64,000 bases of DNA from NCBI RefSeq assembly GCF_901709675.1, contig NC_051097.1:7854039-7918038 (forward strand). The letters are read 5' to 3'. The notes beneath the pieces are model-generated. The model worked only from the letters and a program-made list of their open reading frames with translations, made no database searches and was not told the origin of the DNA. This DNA comes from Syngnathus acus (lineage: Eukaryota > Chordata > Actinopteri > Syngnathiformes > Syngnathidae). Position 1 is the stretch's first letter. The number at the start of each line of letters is the position of its first letter. Below are positions 12,631 through 23,495 of this stretch, piece after piece. Position numbers and translations under genes: made by a program.

Positions 12631-12645
12631 TGTGTTTGTGTGTAT
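12578..12645 (+). repeat. (TG)n microsatellite
   Basis: Pure GT dinucleotide from 12578 to 12628 (51 bp), then an interrupted tail to about 12645, followed by a G-rich stretch ending in a G12 run near 12700. Alternating purine-pyrimidine DNA of this length can adopt Z-DNA and is normally length-polymorphic. Confidence 0.95.
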
Positions 12646-12839
12646 GAGTAGGTCTGGGTGGGGTGGAGAGGGGAGGCGGGCGAGGGAGGGGGGGGGGGGG
12701 TGAGCGTGAGGCTCTGGCTCCTAGCTGTCTGCGCCTTGCTCCCTGCCGCTCACTGCACACCACATTATTTTTAACCCACTGCCTCCGAGAGGAAGCAGGA
12801 GACGTTTGGGCCTCTGAAGTCCAGCACAATGAGGAGTGC

Positions 12840-13025
12840 GCGCCCACACATACACACGTACACACACGTGCACCCACGCACACAATTAGTGAGTAGCACA
12901 CACACGCTGATACACCTACACAAACGCACAAACAGACACGCCGGCTTTTGTCATCTGCCAAACTAGCTTTTGTCATCTGTCAGCGTACGCACCCCCCCAC
13001 ACACATAGAGACAAACACACACACT
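12840..13025 (+). repeat. Interrupted (CA)n-rich tract
   Basis: CA-rich sequence with many interruptions (CACACATACACACGTACACACACG and similar). It lies about 200 bp right of the TG tract, so the two are complementary and can fold back on each other. It contains the small tandem duplication at 12944-12982. Confidence 0.8.
12944..12982 (+). repeat. 22-bp tandem duplication
   Basis: GCTTTTGTCATCTGCCA at 12944-12960 and GCTTTTGTCATCTGTCA at 12966-12982 are a direct repeat with a 22-bp period and one mismatch in the 17-bp core. It is a small local duplication within the CA-rich tract. Confidence 0.8.
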
Positions 13026-16000
13026 CTTTAATAGACACTTTATCGACTTTCCCCTCAGCCACCAGACGTCCACCTTCCACTCTGAGTGGACGCGCCGCCT
13101 CACCCTGGCCGTGGCGCTAGGCCCGTCCATGTTGACCCAGATCCTCCTGCGGGTCAACTTGGGTCAGTGGGCCGCAAATGAACTGGTGCTAATTACAGTA
13201 AACACCAACACGGCGGCGCGTTGGTGTGGCTGTCTGCGTGTGCGTGCGAGCGAGTGTTGAGAGTGGACGGGCCTAATTCCTGGGAAAAGGGAAGGTCCCG
13301 TGAGGCAATCAGGCTCGTCTGATTGTCCCGTGTGCGGGGATGTTTAGCTTTTGGCCACTTGTGTCTATTTTCTCACTTCCGCTACTGCAAACTTAATCAC
13401 CAGCTTGCTGATTGGCACTCGGAAACATGTTTGGGTCAAAATTACCCATGAAGCGACTCGGGTCGTAGGACGAAACATAGGAAAGACTTGATTTACTTTG
13501 ACTTGATATTCATGAGACTATTTTCAAAATAATATAAAATAACATAAAAATATATAATATAAAATTTAAAAAATATTAAATGAGCCATATTTGGACTTAC
13601 AAGGTTAGAGATGGTTAGCTACCTGTTGTTGCGGCTAGCCTGTGATCACATGATCCACTTCCCCCCTCCTCTTCCTCCTCCTCCTCCTCCTGCCTGCCCG
13701 CCCGCCGCCTCACATGACTCCATGTTGTCTAATTGACTCCACTCTCTGCAACGCACCCAATCAAGCGCTCCCAGGATGCCTCACGGGGTGGGGAGGAAGG
13801 GGGGGGAGGAAGCGACAGACTGACTGAGTGGTGCCTTGTAAGTGTTTAACCTCCTGCAGAGGGGAAACACGTACACACCAACACACACATACACGCGGTG
13901 CGGTGTGACTGACTCGCCTTCTGAAGCCAGTGCCATTGAAATCAGATTACAGATGAGGCAACCCATAATTTCCAGAAAACCACAAACGCAGCGGCCTTGG
14001 AAACATACACTTCTTCTTTGCTCTCTTCCTTCCAACACACACACACAGAGACACGCACACACACTTGAAGGGAAAGGTGATCAACAGGGAAAGTGATGGC
14101 CGGGGGTGAATTGAGGGTAATTAAGTCCAGAACCTCCATGTCTGAATCGATGAGATGAGAGGCTGCAGGCCCATCTCACGTTGCACGTCTCTGTTTGGAC
14201 TTTTTCTCAACCCTGTTTTCTGTCCTTTATCTGCACCTTCTATTTTTTTTCCCTTTACTTTCGGTCCCGCACCTTTGAATCCATTATTAAAAGAATTAGT
14301 TTTAAGATGAGTTAGTGTTAAAAGTTGTATGACGGTAATTAGTCGGCTCCCCACATTCCGACATACAAATTGGGGTTGTCACTTTGCATACTTTGTGTTG
14401 AGCAATAGCAACTCCGAGCTCAGCCGTATTTTCCACCGCTTTGTCATGGTCAAGCGTCCCGATACTTTTGAGCACGTCTGTGCGAAATCACAACAGCCCC
14501 CTCTCCACGGGGGCGGCAGTCGACATCCTGCTTCGCGGCCCATCCAGCCGCCACAGTGTGCAGCCAAACGCCCTGAAAGTGTCTGCCGCATTGTTCTCCC
14601 ACTTGAAAGTCAGCAAAGCTTGGTCAGCGTCCTCTCGTGCGGCCCCAACAACCTATTCACACGCTGCGCCGTATTTTTAGCTCGCCCGACTTCGTTCCTG
14701 TTGTTCCGGCAATTCTTGAGTAATCTTTTTCAGACGCCCTCCTCCTTCGCCCCCTCGGCCGCACCACCTCCTCTATTGTATTTTTAGACAAAGGTGAAAA
14801 ATGGCCGAGCTGATTGTGAATTATGAAGGGCCTTCCCGTTGATGAGGCGTTTCTCGAGTGCCAGAGAGTGAGTGGGAGAGATTTTTGTCGTTTTACAAAA
14901 ACACTATTAAGACGAGGATACTCGGCCAAGAATATCACTGAACTTGACTTGTGGGACACTGCATGCATTTTGTAGATTTTTACACACATCGTTAAAATTT
15001 GAGATCAGTTGAGCAAAACTTGGCTATTTCATTTGCTTTTCTTTTGGGAACGGTCTCCATTTTTGTAGTCACGCGCACGAATCTAACCAAGCAAAAAGGT
15101 CAAAACAGTTAAGCTAAATAGTTCAGTTGATGCAAAATGGAATTTGCGGTACGAATAAGCGTGACGCCATCAGCAGCTGGGAGAGGTTTCGCCACACTGC
15201 TGACTGCACGTCCTCAGTCACTTGCTAGCGGAATCAGCTGATGCTCAGTGCTCTTTCTGTATTAGACTAATTTACACGAAAAGTTCAAGTGACCAAATCA
15301 CATTTAATGCTTCTGTCCTCGTTTTTTTGGACTTTAAACAACATTTAGTTGACTTGGACTGACTCTTCCCTGCAATGATTTCAATGAGGTTACATTATTT
15401 TGCTTATTTCATGACAGACACACCGCTAATGTAGCATATTTAGGCCATATTTGATTTTCTATGCATTTGCTGCAGTTAAGATTTCGAATGAGGTTGTTTT
15501 TTTTTTTTTTTTGTGATGCATTTCCGTACATAGGTTTATATATTACCAATTGGTGATTTCCGATGACCTCAAGCTGGCATTGAAGGTCTATACGGGTATG
15601 CTGCATTTGTATTGGCTGACATCCCTATCAGATATAGTTGAGACCTGTTCCCAATCTGAAGATACATGTGTTAATTTTTTTTCTTACTATTTATATTTTT
15701 CCCCTCCAAAGCTCATTTGTATTTTAAATTGGAGTTGGCACGTAACTTTAAAAAAAAATAATAATAATTGGGGAACCACTGTATTAGTTTTCGTTCAAAT
15801 TATAAATTAGCTTCCAGTTTTGATTTAGTTTTTTTTTTTTTACTATAATCTAAAAAATATCAAACTTGTCATTGTTAGAGGGGATTTTATAAAATCTTAC
15901 TACATTCAACTGAAATCCAACTTTTCATGACAGGCCACAAAAGGTTAGGAGGCGTCTCATCATTTAACCTCGATTAAAGAGGGTGCTCGGACAGCCTGTG

Positions 16001-18419
16001 ACGTTTACAAACCATTTTGCGTTTTGTTGTTCCTTGACAAAGAGTTCCAGTTGACTAATGGGGGGGGGCAAATCCAACACATTCCATCGAAAACACTTTC
16101 GTGCGTGCCTTAATTGGTTTTCTTGAAGTTGGCGGGCGCAGACGGGGCTAAAGTAGGAGAAAGTGGGTGGGGGTACTTGAAGGCGGGTGAGTCAAACCAC
16201 TCCGACAATCCACGTTTCAGGCGACCGTGTTTCATTTCCTGTTGCCTGCCTCAGTTCCCCCTTCAACAGCATTACCTGTTGAAGCCAGTTAAATCGCGGA
16301 CAACGTGATTAGAAGGCCACTGAGGACACTCCGTCTGGGCAACAAAGTAGGGACTAGCCTTTAATTCAATTTATCTTTGCAAACATACACATCTGTGGCT
16401 AATTTAGCGCAAATTTTCGAGATGTCTTTTACCGCTTTGACGGAGAAGTTTGGCCTTAACTAAAAAACACTCTCTCCTCCCGCAGCCGCACGCATATCTG
16501 GATATTGATCATGTAGCTCGTAATAAGGTCTAAGGTAGTGAGTGCTGCATGAAACAGTACATAAAAAATAGTCCTAATGGTGCGTTAATGACCAGGATCA
16601 AAAGACGACCGCATTAGCCGGGGGATTGCCTAAATTCCCAGGGCCAGTTCCGGGTTAATGAGGATATATGGTTTCCCTCCAAATGTTATTTTGATGGATG
16701 TGAGCTTTGTGCTCTGTATTAGATTCTGACATTTTGCAGGAATCCTATGAGCCATGGACTTAAACATTGTCTCAGACAGCGGAGCCTTTAAAAAAAAAAG
16801 CGTTTTTGCTGCCCATGTGCATAAACACATGAAGAACTGGAATATCACATAGTAAAACAAAGACTACTGCCCAAGTTGAACTGTTGGTGAAAGTAAAAAG
16901 AAAAAGACAAAATCGCTAGTTGTGTTTGTTTGACTACACTGTGGTGGACGAGAGTTTCTGCAAACGTGCGCTCTGACAAGAATGAGGCCTTTGCTTTGAA
17001 ACCACAAACAGAGTTCATGTCCTGCTAACAGCTTTTTAAATCTTGTCATTAAAACACTATATACGTTCCACGTACAACATGAAGGGCAACGTTTTGAACC
17101 TGAGGTGGGGTGGACTTTTTCAGCATGACTCCAAACAGCTATTTAGTGCTCTCTCACTCAGAAATGACCACAAAAAACACTTGTAAAGTCCTTTTTGCAC
17201 TGCACTTGGTTTTTGTGGTGTTCTCTGCGGTACGGTACAGGATGGGCAAGCAAGACCGTGCCCATATTTGGCTCTGGTTGCTAAGCTACCAAACAGGAAG
17301 TAGCCTGGTGTCTTGCTAAGAGGAGATTTGATACAGGTGAGGCATGTCTGGCTATGCTATATTTGAATCAAAATGTCAAAAATTATGATTGATTCGAGCT
17401 CCCATAAGTTCACATTATTTTTAGTCCGTAAAAACTCATATGATGACATAATAATTGAAAGCCTAGTGAGTTTTTGGATCAAAGTATTGCACTGATCTGC
17501 AATCGTGTTTTTTTTTTTTATTATTATATCAAAGCACAATGTGTATATTAACAGAAACATTACATGGTGGGGGGCTTTGGCAAGCTGTCCACTCACCGCA
17601 CGGGGGATGTTACCAACTTGTTTGTTTGTCTGTGTAATGGTTAGCAGGCTACATTCAATGCGCTTTTCTTTTGCTTGACTTTAATGTGGTTCTTGTTGGC
17701 CTGCTGCATATGGAAAGTGGCTTTAACTTTTGTTGCCGATTGGCACGACATAAATACGATTTGAATTTTTACTCTGATTCATGGAGAATGACCGGAGGCG
17801 TAGCGTTCAAGGATGAGAGTTGACGATTTCAAGTATTGTAAAACATTCTGCCTGTAATTCAAGTATTAATTGTTGTAAGCAATAACAGACCATTATGAAG
17901 TGATTTTATTCATCATACGTTATTCAATTGGTAATCACAATTCTATTCTAGCAAATATGGCAATTGGCTGTCTTTAGAAACAAGCGCAGACATGCTAATC
18001 ACTCATCCAGTTCACTGCCCGCATGGGATTCACAAAGGTGAAAAGAACAAATGAGCGACATCAGTCGGAGCCTGTTAGCCAGGCCGGCGTCCTCACCATT
18101 GTCACAGAGCGAGACTCTTGGCGTCTCGTCCACATTGCCGGGTCATGTTTTGGAAGTGGAGGGGTCGCGCCCCTTCTGTTCCCCCCGGCTGCCGCCACCA
18201 CCACTTTTATTAGGATCCAAACATCATGTAATTACAGCCATTTAGCTGCGGACCAGTCGCAGAGAGTTGACAAGTGGGTGCAGTCTGGGCTCCCATTCAA
18301 AGAAGGATCGTGACCCATCTTTGGACACTGTCACACCACCAGTGGACATGTTTTATTTATCTTTTAACGAATTTGAGGACTTTGGGGAAGAAAAAAAAGT
18401 GACACCATGGTTAACTGTA
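13026..18419. other. Noncoding DNA, no gene recognised
   Basis: No gene recognised. It contains an AT-rich low-complexity patch at about 13525-13580, a pyrimidine-rich CCT tract at about 13660-13710, a T16 run at 15497-15512 and an A/T-rich stretch at about 15745-15860. CCATATTTGG at 13585-13594 and 17262-17271 fits the CArG-box consensus, but sites of that degeneracy are expected by chance in this length. Open frames up to 152 codons (14329-14787) show no recognisable domain. Confidence 0.55.
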
Positions 18420-18660
18420 ACCACGCCACACGTCATTAGGGCTGTTATCGGTGGCCGCATCAAAGGATGGACCGAGGGAGACGTGTAACAAATCCTTTGC
18501 TGCTTAAAGCCAGATAAGCATCATTTATCACTGCGAGTGCGGCCGGCCCATTAACAACCACGGCTCCATTAGCACTATCTGCAAGGCTTTTATAATGCTT
18601 TGTCTGGCCACATCTTTACGTTTGTACGAGGAAATCATTAAGCATTGTTTGTGTGAGGCG
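18420..18660. promoter_or_regulatory. Candidate conserved noncoding element
   Basis: Unique sequence dense in developmental transcription-factor cores: CATTAGG and CCATTAACAA (homeodomain), CCAGATAAGC (GATA), CATTGTTTGTG (FOX/SOX-like) and TTTTATAATG. No open frame or repeat explains it. A G14 run follows at 18699-18712. The call rests on texture only. Confidence 0.3.
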
Positions 18661-20365
18661 GATGCAGCTTTTAAGCTAACAGCGCGGCTATCTTCGCTGG
18701 GGGGGGGGGGGGCTAGGCGCCAAAGTGTTTTGACTGATTTGTAAAAGCGGTCAAATAAGTCCAATTGGAAAAACATTTTCATGTCAAAGTTTGTTAGACT
18801 TTGCTTTTTACAAAAAGCTTGTTGCTCATCTTTTTGAAACTATTATTTTGGGCAAATCAATCCATGTTGGATTGCTGATTACCAAAGAACAGGAGTACCA
18901 AGGCATTTTTTTCCCGTGGAAATAAGAGAGCTGATTTAGCATTAATGTAGCCAAGGGTATGTTGATGTTTACAGATACAACAATTTGACAGTAACCTTCA
19001 GAGGTTGGGTCGTTCGTATCTCAAGTAATAATCTCTCATTTTCAAAATCCCCCAAATGTTCATGCCACCCATAAATGTCCATGTTTCCTACTGCCAGATT
19101 CTCGTGGGAACAGGCTAAACAGGGATTGTATACACAACCCAGGCCAGTACACATTTCTGCCTGTGACATTAAAATTGGAAGATGAATGTTTACCAGGAGA
19201 CAAAGTAGAGGCCACCATCATGTAAACTCTTCTCAAATTAGCTACTTGTTGTCAGAAAGCCTTTTCCGCCTTTCAGGTTTGGAGAAAGAAACCCCCCGAT
19301 TGCCCACCGCCCACCCCCGATGGTTTATAATCCCGCCTCTTGTTGTGCTGAAGAAGCTGAAAAAGGTTTATAGTAGCGGGGGAAAAGGGCTGAACAGTAA
19401 TTTCCATTTGACCCTTGCTCTATCTCATTGGAAGGACGGGGCCATGGGGGGGTTATAAGTACGGCTGAGGGCCGGGGGATTAGGCTGCGAGGGGAGGGTG
19501 GAGAGGGTCCCATGCTCAGACACAAGATGAGGACATGTTTGTATGAACAGACACTGGAGTTCATTGTCCGCCGCACTTCCTGCGCCCGGCCGGCCCCATA
19601 GCACCCTCGCCAACATAGAATGACCCCCGTAGTCAATCCGCGGAGGTATCTGAACCCCGTGAATATATTTGCGGCGCACACATGAATCCTCATGCACTTC
19701 CTCTTCTGCTGATCGGGTGACATCATTAACAATCATTAGCGAGACACCAGGAAGTGCTCGCATCACGGGATCAGGTTAGCCTGCTCGGGATGAGAGATTA
19801 TTCTTGACCACTGGGTTTCATCAACGCCTCACTTTGCTTTCAAGCGCGCGGCATAAAAATGATTAATTTGCGCCGAAATTCAAGCCTATTGTTTTGTTTC
19901 AAAGAATTCCGCCACGGCCCCTGCGAACCGACGTTCCGCTGTCGGCAGTTTGCGAAAATGAAAGACACACTTGAGGCTTTGATTGCACGACCTCATCGTT
20001 TATATTTAGGCTTCCTCTGATGTTGGCGTCTGACCACTTCAAATGTGACATGGATGCAGGCAGGGGCTTTTTGGTGGTTTGTGAGGCCGGCCGCTTTCGG
20101 GATTTGGGCTGGGTCGGCTCTGGTGGAGGCGCTCAGAGCTCAAAAGGGAGCGCTCTCGCCAAGGCCGGGCTCTTGCAAGTGACGCAAAGCTTCCTTGAAG
20201 CCACTGGCGTCTCGCTTGCTTGTCTTGTGTGACAGCGGCCGCAGCCGCCACAAGTAAGGCAGGACTGATGTCGCTTTAGGGTGAGAGCGAATCCGTGCAC
20301 GTGTGTGTGTGTGTATTCAGTTACTTAAGATGCACGCTAAATTGTTGATGCTAACAATAGAACAA
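18661..20365. other. Noncoding DNA, no gene recognised
   Basis: It holds the G14 homopolymer at 18699-18712, a GC-richer stretch at about 19430-19780 and another at about 20040-20250. Frames of 135 and 113 codons on the minus strand overlap each other in different frames at 19325-19766 and look accidental. A short GT run lies at about 20302-20315. Confidence 0.5.
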
Positions 20366-20500
20366 ATGATTCCCAGCCAAGGAAACTATTCAATTACTCT
20401 TAATTATTTACAAAAAACATATCTTTGTTTATCTATCTATGCCGGTGATGTATAGTGACAGGACAAAGAATTAAATGTCTAATGGTGCCATCAACAAACA
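20366..20500 (+). mobile_element. Dispersed repeat, probable hAT-derived, copy A
   Basis: The segment 20421-20478 (TCTTTGTTTATCTATCTATG, then GTGATGTATAGTGACAGG, then AATTAAATG) matches 39723-39778 at roughly 85% over about 58 bp in the same orientation. The 39.6-kb copy begins with a CAGTGTTTCCCAAC-like terminus, linking the family to nonautonomous hAT elements. Here only GATTCCCAGCC near 20368 may remain of that end. No coding capacity. Confidence 0.5.
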
Positions 20501-20576
20501 GACTGGTCATGATTTCTTGTTGTGCTGCTATCGTCAGAAAGAGACTCACAGCAGGGCTAAAACATGACTCAATGTG

Positions 20577-20645
20577 GCGGCCATGTTGGCAGTTGAAATC
20601 TTCCCATCCAAAGCAATGTACGGACATACGTAGCGGCCATGTTGG
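20577..20645 (+). promoter_or_regulatory. Two YY1-like sites (GCGGCCATGTTGG)
   Basis: The 13-mer GCGGCCATGTTGG occurs at 20577-20589 and 20633-20645, 56 bp apart and identical. It fits the YY1 core (GCNGCCATNTT). Similar words occur at 36961-36973 (GCCGCCATGTTTG) and at about 45277-45287. The pair may simply belong to the dispersed repeat just upstream. Confidence 0.3.
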
Positions 20646-20699
20646 GCGGGGCAACGGTCCCACCAACAGTAATGGAAATCATGGAGATTAGCCTAGCAT

Positions 20700-23289
20700 G
20701 GTCTTAAAATAGCATGTCGAATCTACCGGTTCATATCGATCGCTGTTTTTTTACACAGGCGCTAATCATGTACACGTCTCTCGGCCAAGTATTTTTGGTA
20801 TAGTACATTGTTAATTTTGTTTCTCAAACCCTCCGGGTATCTAATCGTGACGGAATTGGAAATAAGGAAGCGCTAACATCCTGGCTAATAGCTAGTTTTC
20901 TGTCGTTTTAATAAAAGTTTGCTCGAGATGATTTATCTTTCTAGGTCAGGGAATGTTGGAAATCACCCTGACAAAGGGAAAACAAAAAGCCTCCCACTCC
21001 GCATGATGAAGGAGCCGATTTTCCCCGAGAGAGAGCTTGAGACGCGGGCCTCGACCTTTCACACAATCGCCGGACCGACAATACAACGCAGCCTAACCCT
21101 CGCACACCTTCTATTGTGCAGCGGGCAGCAGCAGCTGGCGAGAGTCACATTTAGGTGTCACGGGGCAACAAATGTTGCTTTAATTGGAATAGTGGCATTA
21201 GCTCATATTTCCTCCCTGCCGCGTTTATGAATCCCCCCATGTCCATTGTTTGCAGGGCCGCTTTGACGTCGCCCTGGCGGTCCCGGCTAATTGAATGAGT
21301 GTGTGCTTGGACCACGTTCAAGGAGAGCCAGCCTCTGTTGACCTATGTGTGCGTGTGTGTGATCTCGCTCCACAAGGTTGTCCGTGTGTTAGTGCGAGCA
21401 AGACCAAGCAAGCGGGATCTTTTCTCGGCCTCGCTGTCATGTGTTTTCTCAAATTGGACTGAGCTTGCAGAGACGGGAAGCTGAGAAATTGATTTATCTT
21501 TTTTGACTACCGTTGTGTCTTTTTCAGAGATTCAATCAAGCCGTCATGTGAGCTCAATCAGAATAAAACACTTTCAAAGGGATCGACGAGGATTTTCCTC
21601 CCCCCCAAAATACACATGGACTTTAACATGTTTCGGTTTATTTTAATAAATCTCAATATCCTTCCACCGTTGATCCACTTTAAGATAGCTTTTATGGAGA
21701 ACAAAATCTGCTTGTATAATTGGAATAAAATCTGGACAAATCAAATTTTATATTCAAAGCTTAATTGGATTTACCATTTCCCATGCTTAATATTCAATAT
21801 AACAATGTCTGCTAATAGTGGGTGTGTTTAAAAGCTCTCATCAAATTCTATTCGCATGTCCGAAATGGAGCAGAAAACAGGAAACGGCCACGAGAACGTG
21901 CTAAGCGCGACACTTATTTCGAATTCCGTGCATCATTATTTTAATTTGGGTAGATGTCAAGATAGGGACTCTGAATTGGCTCAACGCCTGGATACTCCCT
22001 TTCTTTAATAATCTGAGGAGATTACTGGTAATCTGCGGGCATTAAAACACGCCAATCCCTTCCCTAATACGTGATCTTAACACTGGATCAAGAAAACTTG
22101 CCACAATCCAGGTCAAAAGAAGCAATAAGAAAGATTTTAATGACGGAATAACTGATTTGTGGACTTTCGCTAGTCTGCGGAAAAATATTTTGGAGCGGTC
22201 ATGCAATCGAATTCTCGCCAGAATCGGACGATAGAAATGCTGTCAACATAATTTGTTTACGTCTCACATGCTAATCTGCAAAGTAGTCCAAGGCAAAGCC
22301 AACGTTGTGGCGGAACAGGTGCCTCGACCTCCAGAATTTGTGTCAACCCGGGATTACAGGATGTGTCGCTCTGGGATTGTTAGCGCGCCACCAGAAGAAT
22401 TACGGACAAGACTGAGATTGCAAATATGGAAGATTAAGAGCGGAATGAGACGCAGATAGTGCTAAATTCACAAGATAATCTGTTGGCGTGTCTTGATCAA
22501 GATATCCCTCATGAGAAAACAGAATTATGATTGTGTGTGTGTTGACTGAGGATTGGTGGGGATTATTGCAAAGGAGGAAGCAAGTGATGGCAGTTCTGGA
22601 CTTGAATTTCTTTCCGCACTTTAATTCAAAACAACTTTAAGAACTGTTAATAAAGCGTTGATTGATACGACTTAGATAGGAAAACTTTTTTGTGAAATGG
22701 TTGGTGTGGTGTGCCAAAGGTGAACAGGATTTTGCACCTTGAAGGTTTTACAGATGAATGTTTGTTTCGACGGATGAAATATGGCAGCATAGAATGTGTG
22801 TGTTACATGGTTAAAAAAAAATCCCCAGTCATGTCTGGGTTTCAGTTTAGATCATAAAAAAAAATATCTCAGCCATGGGTTTTTTTGTTGTTTTTTTACT
22901 TCTTAATCTGTTTTATATATGTGGTCAGATATTTGCGGTCAGCTCACCAGAACTAATGCGATCAGGGCCCGCAAAAGTGTGCCGGGCCCCCGAGTATGTA
23001 CGCACTTGGAGCTCCGAGTGGTTTGCGGGGAATTCATTAGTGTGTGCACAGGTGGCTAGTATTACACTGCACTGGTGAAAGGCGGCAGCTCGAGCTGTCC
23101 CTCCGCCACTCTCTGTCCTCACCCCCCCCTCCCTTCCCCTTTTCCTGTGTCACGGCGCGGTAAAGCTACACCGGCCTGGATGACATTTCCAACGGGCCAC
23201 TGATTAGAAAATGCTCTGTACTGAAACAACAGCCTGTGATCTTTATCAAACTTTAACATCCTCCTTCACCCCCCTCCCACCTCCTCTTC
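20700..23289. other. Noncoding DNA, no gene recognised
   Basis: Mixed-complexity sequence. The 21000-21300 part is unique and enhancer-like (TTTAATTGGAATAG, GGCTAATTGAATGAG). The stretch 21600-22500 is AT-rich with many AATT/TTAAT words. No coding similarity, transposon termini or RNA gene seen. Confidence 0.5.
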
Positions 23290-23480
23290 AACCTTGCCAT
23301 CTATCCGTCTCAAAGGCCCCGGCCGGCTCTCTTGGGAGCAAACTATAAGTAGTCCATCAGGCAAACTGCATTAGTGTAACTTCGTCCCAGGAAATTAGCA
23401 GAGCAGAGCGGCGCCAATTAGAAGTCAATAGCTGGCTTTATTAATCGAGCTAGCCATCGCACTTGATTAGATTAAGCCGG
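23290..23480. promoter_or_regulatory. Candidate conserved noncoding element
   Basis: Compact unique block with repeated homeodomain-type cores: GAAATTAGCAG, CCAATTAGAAG, TTTATTAATCGAG and tandem GATTAGATTA (23465-23474, resembling Otx/Pitx-class GATTA). It ends at a G14 run (23482-23495). It has no open frame of note and no repeat signature. Regulatory function is inferred from motif density only. Confidence 0.3.
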
Positions 23481-23495
23481 TGGGGGGGGGGGGGG

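Noticed and set aside
14329-14787. 152-codon plus-strand frame
   Set aside because: The sequence is serine/proline-rich without motif or domain, and other frames are open in the same place.
13585-17271. Two exact CArG boxes CCATATTTGG
   Set aside because: The consensus is degenerate enough that about four matches are expected by chance in 64 kb.
21251-21294. Acceptor-like TTGTTTGCAG followed by 12 open codons and a stop
   Set aside because: A terminal exon this short cannot be supported without transcript evidence; chance occurrence is likely.
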